The notes beneath the pieces were generated by a model. That model saw only the letters and a program-made list of their open reading frames with translations. It was not told where the DNA came from and searched no databases. A stretch of DNA of 64,000 nucleotides. Origin: Bacteroides acidifaciens. GTDB taxonomy: Bacteria > Bacteroidota > Bacteroidia > Bacteroidales > Bacteroidaceae. Positions 27,487-36,287 of this stretch are shown in pieces. Made by a program: the position numbers and the translations under genes. Where the stretch lies: contig NZ_CAEUHO010000001.1 of NCBI RefSeq assembly GCF_903181435.1, forward strand, positions 2,232,001-2,296,000, read 5' to 3'. The number at the start of each line of letters is the position of its first letter. Within the stretch, counting starts at the first letter, position 1.

Positions 27487-28128
27487 ATGAAAATAGCATT
27501 AAGTATGAAAGAAGTAAATCCCCAAGAAACCAGCCGTGCATACGCCTTTGAAATGTGGATGAACGCACCTATGCCAATGGTGACGTTCTTTAAGACACTC
27601 AACGTGTCACGCCTTGTGAAAATCAGCCGAAAATCGGGCATGAAGTTTAATATGTTGATGTGCTGGTGCATCGGCAAAGCCGCAAGGAGCGTGAAAGAAT
27701 TTTATATGCTGCCCGTTGGCGGTAAACTGATGCAGTACGACACCATTGCAGTAAACACCATTGTCGCTAACAGAAAGGGCGAGGTAAGTTCGTGTGATAT
27801 TCCTTTCTGCGATGATTTGTCTCTGTTCAATCAACACTATCTGCAACTTACCAAACAAGTGGCTGAAAGTTGCGTCAATCACGACTTGACGGAAAGCATG
27901 GTTATCGGAACTTCCGCATTGGCACAATATGAAATAGACGGTGCTGTCGGTATGTATAGCGGTATTTTTAATAATCCGTTCCTTATTTGGGGCAAATACA
28001 AACACCGCCTGCTGAAAACGACGCTTACCGTTTCTTTCCAGTTCCACCACACGCAAATGGATGGGGCGCACGCTTCCCGCTTTTTGGACGGGATTCAGAG
28101 AGCAATTGACAATTTGCAGTATAAGTAA
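27487..28128 (+). CDS. CatA-like acyltransferase (chloramphenicol acetyltransferase family)
   Basis: 213 residues, the usual CAT length. The C-terminal FHHTQMDGAHASRFL contains the catalytic HHxxxDGxH pattern, and SCDIPFCDD with YSGIFNNPFLIWGKY fills the middle. Canonical CATs transfer acetyl from acetyl-CoA to chloramphenicol as trimers. This sequence looks divergent from classical resistance enzymes, so another acceptor is equally possible. It is located between two AraC-type regulators in element A cargo. Confidence 0.75.
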   Translation: MKIALSMKEVNPQETSRAYAFEMWMNAPMPMVTFFKTLNVSRLVKISRKSGMKFNMLMCWCIGKAARSVKEFYMLPVGGKLMQYDTIAVNTIVANRKGEVSSCDIPFCDDLSLFNQHYLQLTKQVAESCVNHDLTESMVIGTSALAQYEIDGAVGMYSGIFNNPFLIWGKYKHRLLKTTLTVSFQFHHTQMDGAHASRFLDGIQRAIDNLQYK

Positions 28129-28217
28129 GTTTGCTATAAATGATATACACAGGTTACGATTTTGCAGCTTATTTCAAAAATGACTATTTAGGGTAACTGA
28201 TTTCGTAACAGATTGAG

Positions 28218-28225
28218 TAACTTTG
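28218..28225 (+). promoter_or_regulatory. -7 box of the AraC-GyrI gene
   Basis: TAACTTTG overlaps an upstream in-frame TTG at 28223 and so supports the ATG at 28247 as the true start. Confidence 0.55.
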
Positions 28226-28246
28226 CTCTCAATAATAGAAACAGCA

Positions 28247-29374
28247 ATGGAAACAGACATAGAAGCCAAATATTGCCAAACCTGCGGAATACCCTTAGAT
28301 ATTGACTACAATAATCTTGGGGTAAATACGAGTGCGGAATATTGCGACTATTGTTTGAAGCATGGTGTCAAGGGTTACGATTTTTCGATGGACTATCTGA
28401 TTTACCTTTGGGGGCTTTTCCCCGAAGAGTATTATAAAGAAGTAGGTATATCCTATACTTCGCAGGAAATCAGAGAGGTAATGTCAAAACGGCTTCCCGA
28501 AATAAAACGGTGGAAACAAAAAATCAATACAGCCCACGTGTTATATGAGCTGATTGTAAGGGTACAAGAATACATTAACCGCCATTTGTTCGAGGAACTT
28601 AGTTTAGATGCCATATCGCAAACGGCAGGTATTTCCAAATACCATTTCCGGCGTGTCTTCAAAGCTGTATGTGGTGAAAATATCGGGCTTTACATTCAGC
28701 GGTTAAGATTGGAATATATCGCATTCAAGTTAATATCAACCAATATAAGCGTTACTGAATTGTTATGTCAAATAAACTACCAAAATAAACATACACTTTC
28801 AAGGGCATTCAAAAGTTATTTTAAGTGTACGATACCGGAATTTCGTAAACTACATTCCAATGCTAACCCCGCAGGAATGTATCCGGTGCAAATTGTTCCT
28901 TGCATTGAGAAAGTTCCGCCTGTTCGTATTGCCTGTTTGAAACTGGAATGGACGGAACATATAAACCATGATTTTACGGTATTATGGAAACAGATTCTAC
29001 GTCTTTCTGAAAATTGCGGTTTACAGTCAAGTGGCTGTAAATTTATAAGCCTTACATTGGATTGTCCGCTAATTTCTTCAGAAGAACAAACCCGTTTCAT
29101 GGTGGGTATAACCGTTCCGGAATCATTTAACGTTCCCAATGGCTTTTCTGTTCATGAAATAGAAGCCGGAGAATATGCAGTGTTTCAATTCAAGGGGCTA
29201 TATCACGAGTTGAACAGAGTATATCGTTACATATACCTTGATTGGTTGCCGACAAGTGAATATGCGCTACGGGAGCCTTACACATTTGAAACCTATCTCA
29301 ACACTCCCGAAAAGACCCCTGTTTCGGAGTTGAGAACGGATATTTATATTCCTATTGTGCGAAAGAACAAATGA
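28247..29374 (+). CDS. AraC-family regulator with N-terminal zinc ribbon and GyrI-like effector domain
   Basis: 375 residues. The N-terminus has two CxxC pairs (YCQTCGIPL and YCDYCLK), a zinc-ribbon-like module. The AraC double helix-turn-helix follows at about residues 100-205 (LSLDAISQTAGISKYHFRRV). A GyrI/Rob-type effector-binding domain ends the protein (YLDWLPTSEYALREP near the C-terminus). Such regulators sense small hydrophobic compounds. It overlaps the following Fe-S protein gene by 4 bases, so the two are co-translated. Confidence 0.8.
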   Translation: METDIEAKYCQTCGIPLDIDYNNLGVNTSAEYCDYCLKHGVKGYDFSMDYLIYLWGLFPEEYYKEVGISYTSQEIREVMSKRLPEIKRWKQKINTAHVLYELIVRVQEYINRHLFEELSLDAISQTAGISKYHFRRVFKAVCGENIGLYIQRLRLEYIAFKLISTNISVTELLCQINYQNKHTLSRAFKSYFKCTIPEFRKLHSNANPAGMYPVQIVPCIEKVPPVRIACLKLEWTEHINHDFTVLWKQILRLSENCGLQSSGCKFISLTLDCPLISSEEQTRFMVGITVPESFNVPNGFSVHEIEAGEYAVFQFKGLYHELNRVYRYIYLDWLPTSEYALREPYTFETYLNTPEKTPVSELRTDIYIPIVRKNK

Positions 29375-30054
29375 ATGGCTTAAATAAGGAAATCGAACAA
29401 CAGCTAAGAAATGAAAATGCCGATTTTGTTCACTTCGTGGATATTTCCATGCTGGATATACGACAAAACCGGGGTTTTCCCTATGCCCTACTGATAGGAA
29501 TTGCCATAAATCCACATTTTATCAAAACTGTACATGATAGTCCCGATTATGTGCATACCCTCAGCGATGAATATGCACAGGCAGAAAAACGGGTGGGAAT
29601 GATTGCGGACAAACTGGCTGGGCGGCTTATCAGCAAAGGTTACAAAGCATTGTCACAGTCCGATAATGCTTTGATAACAGAGAATACATTTGACTTCGCA
29701 ACAAAAACGTCCATTTTACCACACAAGACCATTGCCGTACTTAGTGGTACTGGTTATATTGGCAAAAATAACCTGTTCATCACGGCTGAATATGGAGCGG
29801 CACAATGTCTTGGCTCTGTCCTGACAAATGCCCCTTTATCAATAATGGAACACGAAATCAAGTCGTCGCAATGCGGTAATTGTAATATATGCAGGGATGT
29901 ATGCCCACAAAAAGCGTTAAACGGAGTTGTATGGAACATGAATGTTTCAAGGGATGAGATAGTAAATGTTTATGACTGTGTTACGTGCTTGAAATGTTTG
30001 GTTTATTGCCCGAAAACACAGGCATACATGAAACGACATATCACTATGAAGTAA
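29371..30054 (+). CDS. QueG-like double [4Fe-4S] cluster protein
   Basis: 227 residues. GTGYIGKNNLFIT and the C-terminal cysteine motifs CGNCNICRDVCP and CVTCLKCLVYCPK define a two-[4Fe-4S] domain as in epoxyqueuosine reductase (QueG). It is shorter than true QueG (about 310-380 residues) and lacks the C-terminal HEAT region, so it is probably a redox protein of unknown substrate. Translation is coupled to the upstream AraC-GyrI gene. Confidence 0.7.
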   Translation: MNGLNKEIEQQLRNENADFVHFVDISMLDIRQNRGFPYALLIGIAINPHFIKTVHDSPDYVHTLSDEYAQAEKRVGMIADKLAGRLISKGYKALSQSDNALITENTFDFATKTSILPHKTIAVLSGTGYIGKNNLFITAEYGAAQCLGSVLTNAPLSIMEHEIKSSQCGNCNICRDVCPQKALNGVVWNMNVSRDEIVNVYDCVTCLKCLVYCPKTQAYMKRHITMK

Positions 30055-30055
30055 G

Positions 30056-30901
30056 ATGAAGGGGTATATAGGTAATATATTGCAGGAAATAGACATAGAG
30101 ATTGACGAAATCGACCTCTACGGCTATGATATTATCGAAACCTCTCTATCAATGGTACATAAGCTGCAAACAGTTCTTGATGATTTGAGAACTAAAATAC
30201 AAACCTATATATTTCCAACCAAAGAGGATGAAATCTTATTTTTCAAGACACAGAAACCGGAAATACTTGGTCGGTTGCTATTCTTCTATAAGATATACAA
30301 GATTGAAACGCAATATCCTAATGGTAGCGATGAAGTGATTAGGAATTATATCAATCGGGAACTGGATAATCTGACCTATTTCTTCAATCGCAATTTGGAC
30401 TTTTATCAATACTACCGTTCACACTCCACTGTGTATGATGAATATTATTTTGTTCGTGGAAAAGCAGATTTGCGGTTATGTACCGATAGCGCACAGTTTG
30501 ACAAAGACCCTAATTTCTCAACCGGATATGACTATAAAGTGGCAAAGATTATCGCCAATGAAATGCTGCGCATTTATCTGAATAAGCGATTGGTGAAACT
30601 GGTAACGAATAATCAGATAGAAGATAATCTACAAAGATGCTTCAAATATCCGTTCCGCTTTACAGGTAAAAAGGCATATCTTATCGAACTGGGATATTCT
30701 CTTGTATCTTCGGGTGACATCAATAATGGCAACGTGGAGATAAAAGAAATGATGAATTTCCTTAGCACGATATTCCACATGGATTTAGGGGATTATTATG
30801 CTTCATACATAGCCATGAAAGAGAGAAAAGACCGGACGGCATATCTTCATCATCTGATAGATAATCTTGTTAAGCGGATGAATGAGGATGATATGAAATA
30901 A
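30056..30901 (+). CDS. rteC: RteC-domain protein, element A copy
   Basis: 281 residues. It matches the RteC protein of element B through FPxGSxxVxRxY, an RNLxFYQYxR-type segment (RNLDFYQYYRSH), DFKVAKI/YKVAKI and NGNVEIKEMM. In CTnDOT, RteC activates the excision operon. It starts one base after the Fe-S gene, so it is probably read with the cargo. A terminator follows at 30925-30960. Confidence 0.85.
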   Translation: MKGYIGNILQEIDIEIDEIDLYGYDIIETSLSMVHKLQTVLDDLRTKIQTYIFPTKEDEILFFKTQKPEILGRLLFFYKIYKIETQYPNGSDEVIRNYINRELDNLTYFFNRNLDFYQYYRSHSTVYDEYYFVRGKADLRLCTDSAQFDKDPNFSTGYDYKVAKIIANEMLRIYLNKRLVKLVTNNQIEDNLQRCFKYPFRFTGKKAYLIELGYSLVSSGDINNGNVEIKEMMNFLSTIFHMDLGDYYASYIAMKERKDRTAYLHHLIDNLVKRMNEDDMK

Positions 30902-30924
30902 TCTCCAGTATTCCAGTATGTAGA

Positions 30925-30960
30925 AGTACCATGTTCTCCCCAACATGGTACTTTCTTTTT
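30925..30960 (+). terminator. Terminator after element A rteC
   Basis: AGTACCATGTT pairs perfectly with AACATGGTACT (6-base loop), followed by TTCTTTTT. Confidence 0.85.
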
Positions 30961-31117
30961 ATGGTGAAATCTACTTTGAAAAATGACATTTTGGGGAGCT
31001 TTTACGCCAATATTCCCCTAAAACAGCTTGAAAAAAAGTAATACCATGATAGATATAGCCATGACTTTTAGGTTATTTCTTCTCCCGAACTTTGCGGCAA
31101 ATCAATAAGTTAGCAAT

Positions 31118-31477
31118 ATGGAGATTATAACATTTGAGTCAAAAGCCTATAAGGAACTTGACAACAAGATTACAGCCATAGCAGACTACATTTTCAATCA
31201 CTTGGACGAAAACAAGACTGATGAAGATGAAATTTGGGTGGATAGTTACGAAGTCTGCACGTTCTTGAAAATCAGTGACCGTACTTTACAACGCCTACGG
31301 GCGGCAGGAATGATTTCTTACTCCGACATCAAGGGGCATTACTTCTACAAGATTAAGGAAGTAAAGCGAATGTTGGAAGAACGCTTGATTAAGCGTGATA
31401 AGGAGTGTATAAATGAACTGATAACCAATCATCAGAAATATGTTAAGGAAAGAAGAAATTCTAAGCAGAACAAATAA
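31118..31477 (+). CDS. Helix-turn-helix excisionase-like protein, element A copy
   Basis: 119 residues starting MEIITFESKAYKELDNKI. It carries a MerR/excisionase-type winged helix (VDSYEVCTFLKISDRTLQRL ... YSDIKGHYFYKIKEVKRML). It is closely similar to the element B protein at 47222. The position between rteC and primase is the same in both, and a GAACTTTGCGGCAAATCAAT stretch is conserved just upstream. It is likely a small DNA-bending or regulatory factor for element excision. Confidence 0.8.
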   Translation: MEIITFESKAYKELDNKITAIADYIFNHLDENKTDEDEIWVDSYEVCTFLKISDRTLQRLRAAGMISYSDIKGHYFYKIKEVKRMLEERLIKRDKECINELITNHQKYVKERRNSKQNK

Positions 31478-31616
31478 CGGTCTGCTTGTTTTTAAACATT
31501 ACTTACCCGGTGACTGGCGTATTGGCAGGCACTTTCTTAATCCTCTTTATCAGGACAAGAAAGCATCCTGTAATATCTACTTCGACCGCCATAGTGGAAA
31601 ATTTAAAGTCGATTGA
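31440..31616 (+). pseudogene. Primase/helicase gene truncated by IS21-family insertion
   Basis: MLRKEEILSRTNNGLLVFKH and the following KASCNIYFDRHSGK match the first 55 residues of the intact element B gene at 47544. The last native codon is at about 31594; the IS then supplies FKVD and a stop. As in element B, the start overlaps the end of the helix-turn-helix gene. The rest of the gene is not found beyond the IS, so it was deleted rather than merely interrupted. Confidence 0.9.
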
Positions 31617-31723
31617 CCCACTATTATACTCTAAATTGACCCATCAAAAAAATATTAGATTTAAATAAAGAAAAATGCATTTTAACCCGGGTCATTTTCA
31701 ATTATAATAATCTACAATATATA

Positions 31724-32497
31724 CTATTTCTTTTTAGCATTAATCTTTCTTACAGAATCCCCGGTAAGTTCAATCTTGTGTGCTGTATGTACAATTCTGT
31801 CCAGGATTGCGTCAGCTACTGTAGGATCACCAATTGCATCATACCAGCTTTCGACAGGAAGTTGTGATGTTATTATGATTGATTTTAATCCGTGTCTGTC
31901 TTCTATTATTTCCATAAGGATTGACCTTTCCCTGGCATCCAGTCCTATAAGAAACAGATCGTCAAGAATCAGCAGTTGACACTTTTCTATTTTTTTCATC
32001 TCAGATTCTATAGTGCCCTTGTTTTTGGCAATTTTAAGCTGTCCCATAAGCTTTGACGCATTTGAATACAAAGTCTTTATTCCATTCTTACATGCCTCAT
32101 ATCCTATGGCTGAAGCTATATAGCTTTTACCTGTACCGGAGCTTCCCGTGATGAAAACATTCTGTCCGTCTCTTATAAAATCAAGAGATGCAAGTCTCTC
32201 AAGCTGGTTACGGTCAAGGTTACGTTTTATGGTATAGTCTATTTTTTCCATATATGCCTTATATCTGAAGTTTGCAGACTTTATCAGTCTCTCAATGCTT
32301 ACATTGCGTCTGTAATCATATTCGCTTTCAAGAAGCCATTTAAGAAACTCATCGTTTGTCATACCATCAGAGGATGTGGTCCTGCAGTCATTTCTATATG
32401 TTTCAAGCATGCCGTAAAAACGTAACTTGGAGAGTAGTTCCATTATTCTGTCCATATTTTTTCCGACAGTTCTGCTTGTTTTATTATTACTTGTCAT
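31724..32497 (-). CDS. istB: IS21-family transposition helper ATPase
   Basis: 257 residues from the ATG at 32497; an in-frame extension to 32602 lies wholly inside istA and is not needed. Walker A is TGSSGTGKSYIASAIGYEA and Walker B is LLILDDLFL. IstB assembles on target DNA and activates the IstA transposase. The start overlaps the istA stop by 11 bases, the usual coupling. Confidence 0.93.
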   Translation of the reverse strand: MTSNNKTSRTVGKNMDRIMELLSKLRFYGMLETYRNDCRTTSSDGMTNDEFLKWLLESEYDYRRNVSIERLIKSANFRYKAYMEKIDYTIKRNLDRNQLERLASLDFIRDGQNVFITGSSGTGKSYIASAIGYEACKNGIKTLYSNASKLMGQLKIAKNKGTIESEMKKIEKCQLLILDDLFLIGLDARERSILMEIIEDRHGLKSIIITSQLPVESWYDAIGDPTVADAILDRIVHTAHKIELTGDSVRKINAKKK

Positions 32498-34052
32498 TTT
32501 TATCCATGTTTTTAGAGTTAAAATAATCCTTGCCTCTGAGATTTCTGTGTTTGGGGGTAAGTTCGGGAGCCTGTCCCTCCATCTGTACATGATACTTCTC
32601 ATCTTCCCTGTTTACCAGAATACTTTCAAGTTCGTTGTACCCGAACATACCGAATTCCATTGCCACCTGGCATGAAAGAACCACCCTGTCATGTCCGAAA
32701 CGCTCCACAAGACTTAATATACCATCGGCTGAACGTACGGCCTGGACCGGATATTTCTTGGCAACGGCCACACGCTTTATGTACTCTTCCAATACCGGAT
32801 CAATTTCACATGCCTTGCGGTATATATCATCCATTCTGATTCTGTATTCATGTAGCACTCCCGAAAGTTTGTGGGACGGTTTTTCTGAATAAGTGAAAGG
32901 TGTATCATCCCTGCGATGTGTCGTTATGTGTCTGAACTTATGATATATCTCCACTGTGTCCCCATCATACAGTAATTCTACAGTATCGCCGATATACTCT
33001 TTAGGAACACTGTAATAGTGATTGTTAAGCGATACATAACTGTTTCTCATGACAGTTGCCGTTTTCCGGCTTTTTGATATAAATTTTGTTGCCGGCAATG
33101 TATGCAGCCTGTCTTTCTCGACTTCGAGGAAACGTTCCCGACGGCTGTAGTTGCGATTGTACATCTTTCGGCTGTTCAACGCATCCGTATGCTTCATTAT
33201 TTCTATGTTCAAGGCTTCAAGATCATTGAATTTCAATCCCGTCATCTTTGAATACACCTCCCTGTAGAGCAGTCTTACAGCATTCTCAACCAGAGCTTTG
33301 TCTTTAGGCTTTCGTACTCTTGCCGGGAAGACAACACATCCATAATGGTCTGCAAATGCAGCAAAGTCGTCATTGATTACAGGTTCAACACCTCCAGGCT
33401 TTGTTACGGCTGATTTCAGGTTGTCTGGAACTATGGCATTGGGGACACCTCCAAAATAATGGAAAGCATTTTCACATGCCTGGATAAGGTGTTCTTTCTT
33501 TTGTGATGGTACAGCCTCGTAATAAGTAATCTGGCTGCATGGAAGTATAGCGGCAAATACTTCTACGGGAACCTTATTGCCTGTTTTTTCGTATGAGAGA
33601 TAAAGTTTGTCGCCGGCAAAATCCACATACATCTGATCACCGGCTATATGATCTATGCGTCCAACAGGAATCTTTACTTCCCTTTCTCGTCTGATATATA
33701 AACAAAAAGAACAGTAGCTGTAACCTTGTGGACGATTTTTAAGATATTCCTCATACAAAGACCTTCTTGTTGTCCCACGGACCTTAAGTCGTTTCATGTA
33801 ATCAGGTATACGTTCTTGAAGATACTTATACTCTGCAGAGCCAGACGATTCTTTGTCAGTCTCCGTACCGAAAAGCTCATGCAGATGCTGCTCGTCCATT
33901 TTCAACAGACGCTCAAGTTCTATACCCATATCTTCGTATATACGGATATAACGTTTGACTGTATTACGTGAAACAAGGAGAGAAGAACTGATACCGCGGA
34001 TACTCATTCCTGACTGATAACACCGCAGTATGTGCTTGATTCTTATTTTCAT
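32487..34052 (-). CDS. istA: IS21-family transposase
   Basis: 521 residues. An N-terminal helix-turn-helix (GISSSLLVSRNTVKRYI) is followed by the DDE catalytic core: first Asp in GDQMYVDFAGDKL, second Asp in NAIVPDNLKSAV, and Glu in KDKALVENAVRLLYREVYS. Length and motifs are complete, so the element is probably active. Confidence 0.94.
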   Translation of the reverse strand: MKIRIKHILRCYQSGMSIRGISSSLLVSRNTVKRYIRIYEDMGIELERLLKMDEQHLHELFGTETDKESSGSAEYKYLQERIPDYMKRLKVRGTTRRSLYEEYLKNRPQGYSYCSFCLYIRREREVKIPVGRIDHIAGDQMYVDFAGDKLYLSYEKTGNKVPVEVFAAILPCSQITYYEAVPSQKKEHLIQACENAFHYFGGVPNAIVPDNLKSAVTKPGGVEPVINDDFAAFADHYGCVVFPARVRKPKDKALVENAVRLLYREVYSKMTGLKFNDLEALNIEIMKHTDALNSRKMYNRNYSRRERFLEVEKDRLHTLPATKFISKSRKTATVMRNSYVSLNNHYYSVPKEYIGDTVELLYDGDTVEIYHKFRHITTHRRDDTPFTYSEKPSHKLSGVLHEYRIRMDDIYRKACEIDPVLEEYIKRVAVAKKYPVQAVRSADGILSLVERFGHDRVVLSCQVAMEFGMFGYNELESILVNREDEKYHVQMEGQAPELTPKHRNLRGKDYFNSKNMDKNDK

Positions 34053-34235
34053 TCTTTAAAATTTTATTCAGTTAATAATACCGGGTTAAAATGCTTTGTA
34101 AAGTACGAAAACAAGACTGAAATATGGTAATTATACAGGGGCAATTTTTATTATAATCACAGCGGATCAGTTTCGGTTATAAAGGTGGGTCAGAAGACTT
34201 TTATAATAGTGGGTCAATCGACTTTAAATTTTCCA

Positions 34236-34430
34236 CGCTATCCACTCGTCACGCCTGCGGCGGCACTCGTCCAGCGTTTTGGCTACCGTGCTGAAAAGTT
34301 CGCCGTCCGTGTGGCGGTAGTCATATTGATAATAAATTTGTCCCCTGAATGCGCCTAAGCAACATTTCACGTATTTTTCTTCTCCCGGTGTTTGGGTAAT
34401 GCTTACCCCATTTTTGTTAAGTGACTGCAT
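34236..34430 (-). pseudogene. DUF3873-like small protein, 3' end replaced by IS21-type sequence
   Basis: Reads MQSLNKNGVSITQTPGEEKY, then a YYQYDYRHTDGELFSTVAKT segment and CRRRRDEWIA, the pattern of small DUF3873 proteins common in Bacteroides integrative elements. The final codons (WKI and stop, 34224-34235) come from the IS end. The native length is close to this, so little has been lost. Function unknown. Confidence 0.65.
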
Positions 34431-34506
34431 GATGTCTTATTTTTTATGGTTATAAACTTGGTTGTTTTTAGCGGGCAGGGCTTCGACACCCCGCCCGGAT
34501 TGGTTG

Positions 34507-35040
34507 TTATGCCGCACGGAACACAAAGCCGTCATCAAACCAGTAATCGCACATGAACAGGTCACGGGCAAACTTTTCATAATCGAAATAGGTCTTTGCG
34601 AACTCCGGCAGGTTGTAGCATTCCTCTATGATTTCATAGGCGAAATCTTCTTCATCGTCATATTGTCCCTGATACTCGTCCCGGAAATCACGTACAAGGT
34701 CGTCCGCATCTTCCTCGCTCAAATCATGGCTTTTATAGTTGCACCACACGAAAAAGGCTTCCTGCTCGGTGTCGCTCAAATCCTCTACCGCATCACGCAG
34801 GGCAAAGAAGTTTTCAGAAATCCAGCTTTCGCCGATTAAGCCCTCCGGCACGTTTTCCCAGTCCTGAAACATATATTCAGCATCTTCCTCGTCCTTGTGA
34901 AGTTCCCGGCAGGCTTCGTAAAATTCTTCCTTGTCCGAATAGTCCGAAAGGTCGAGCCATGCGCCGGACAATGAACCGTTGTTATACTTGCCGTAAGTGC
35001 CTACATAAACTTTTGCTTCCGATAATACCTTTGCTTCCAT
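34507..35040 (-). CDS. ardA: Antirestriction protein ArdA
   Basis: 177 residues, very acidic (Asp/Glu-rich) as expected for a DNA mimic. VYVGTYGKYNNGSLSGAWLD at the N-terminus is the ArdA start, and a DEEDFAYEIIEECYNL-type acidic helix lies near residue 135. ArdA blocks type I restriction enzymes when an element enters a new host. It is located in the right half of element A. The 630 bases to its right (35041-35672) show no convincing gene, only a short hairpin near 35583-35606. Confidence 0.88.
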   Translation of the reverse strand: MEAKVLSEAKVYVGTYGKYNNGSLSGAWLDLSDYSDKEEFYEACRELHKDEEDAEYMFQDWENVPEGLIGESWISENFFALRDAVEDLSDTEQEAFFVWCNYKSHDLSEEDADDLVRDFRDEYQGQYDDEEDFAYEIIEECYNLPEFAKTYFDYEKFARDLFMCDYWFDDGFVFRAA

Positions 35041-35672
35041 ATTGCTGTAATTTTTAAGTTTTTAATTTTATGCGGATTTGAGAGGTGAGGGAGTTGAAGT
35101 TTCACTGAACTTTTTTCCTGTTTCCCGTAAATCCGACTTTTTTTTTATGCGTCTTCCGGTCGGGGCGGTCGTTTTCGTTTCACATAGGCTCAAAAGGGTA
35201 GTGTTTAGAGTTTGCAAGGTTTTGGGCAAAAAATACCTCGCAAGGCAGGGAAGATTTTCCGCCAAACCGGAACGGCTCGACCTTGCAAAGTCGTGAAGAA
35301 CACGTAACTACCTTTGCCTATTGAAATGATTAAAACGACTGTTCCGGCTGGTGGACTGCGTAAGAGGAAGATTTACATTTAGGGAAACAGGGGAAAAGTG
35401 CCTGTTCTCTTTCGTCTTTTAGGGAACACTCCATGCGGGCGGGAAAGGCAAGGGTGTTGTGAGCTTGCTTGCAATACGCTTGTGCGGGTTTCCAACGGCT
35501 CTTTTCACGAAAATCAGTCGGTCATGCCACGCAAGGCTGGCGTTTTGGGGAATGTGCCAGTTGGAAAATGATATAAAAAATGCGGGTAGTCGGTGGACTG
35601 CCCGCAAGGTGAAAGAGTGTACTTTGTTGGGATATAGTTTATTAGGTGGAATTTCGTTACCGAAATCGTTAC

Positions 35673-36203
35673 CTATTCGTTTTTGTCACGGTTATAGGTA
35701 ACGAAACCTACCGGACGGCGTTCTTTCTGCTGCTTCGACTGGCTTAGAAGCTGGGTAAGGGCTTGGTACAGTTCGTTGAACTGTGCATCGGTGCTTACCT
35801 CCAGTTCCTCAATGCGCCTTAACAGCTCCTCGTAACCGATTACCATTTGGCGCATGAGGACGAAAGCCCGCATGATTGAAATGTTTACTTCTATGGCTAC
35901 TTTGGAACGGAGAACCGAAGAAAGCATGGCTACGCCTTGTTCTGTGAAAGCCATAGGCAAGGCTGCGCCAAAGTTGTAGTCAGGAGGTATCACATTTTGT
36001 GATACCCCTATGGATAACAGCAAGTTGGCTTCTTCTTTGGAAAGTACAAACATAAAATCGCCCGGAAAACGCTCGATATTGCGCTTGACCGCCTGCTTTA
36101 AGGCTCGTGTTTCCACTTGGTAGAGTTCTGCCAAATGGTAATCGAGCATTACCCGGTAACCTCTTACTTCAAAAATTTTGTTTTGGATAATCTGTAAGTC
36201 CAT
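35673..36203 (-). CDS. ORF6N-domain protein
   Basis: 176 residues. QNKIFEVRGYRVMLDYHLAE, LKQAVKRNIERFPGDFMF and FTEQGVAMLSSVLRS are the ORF6N (KilA-N-associated) DNA-binding domain. A C-terminal coiled-coil-like segment of about 45 residues follows, ending in a basic tail. ORF6N proteins are common in phages and integrative elements, with unclear roles. It lies next to the integrase on the same strand. Confidence 0.8.
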   Translation of the reverse strand: MDLQIIQNKIFEVRGYRVMLDYHLAELYQVETRALKQAVKRNIERFPGDFMFVLSKEEANLLLSIGVSQNVIPPDYNFGAALPMAFTEQGVAMLSSVLRSKVAIEVNISIMRAFVLMRQMVIGYEELLRRIEELEVSTDAQFNELYQALTQLLSQSKQQKERRPVGFVTYNRDKNE

Positions 36204-36287
36204 AATCGTATATTTTAGGGGATTTAGTAATGTTGGAATAATAGTAAGGACTGGTCACAAATTGTGACCAGTTCCCAACAATCAAGA

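Larger units (their letters stand above)
31595..34235 (-). mobile_element. IS21-family insertion sequence, complete copy 1
   Basis: 2641 bases with TG...CA ends and perfect terminal inverted repeats of about 34 bases (left starts TGGAAAATTTAAAGTCGATT, with the reverse complement at 34235). Sub-terminal repeats of TTGACCCA/CTGACCCACC type lie inside both ends, as in IS21. A second inverted pair, GCATTTTAACCCGG at about 31677 and CCGGGTTAAAATGC at about 34081, is also seen. It encodes IstA and IstB on the minus strand. The flanks (GCCATAG and CGCTATC) share no target duplication and belong to two different genes. Confidence 0.92.

Noticed and set aside
27487..28128. Confirmed chloramphenicol resistance gene
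   Set aside because: The catalytic motif is present but the sequence is divergent; resistance cannot be claimed from sequence reading alone.
31486..31668. 60-codon ORF across the left IS21-family end
   Set aside because: It is a chance frame over the truncated primase and the IS end.
35078..35607. Short ORFs on both strands between ardA and the ORF6N gene
   Set aside because: Low-complexity or overlapping frames with no start signals or recognisable domains; treated as non-coding.
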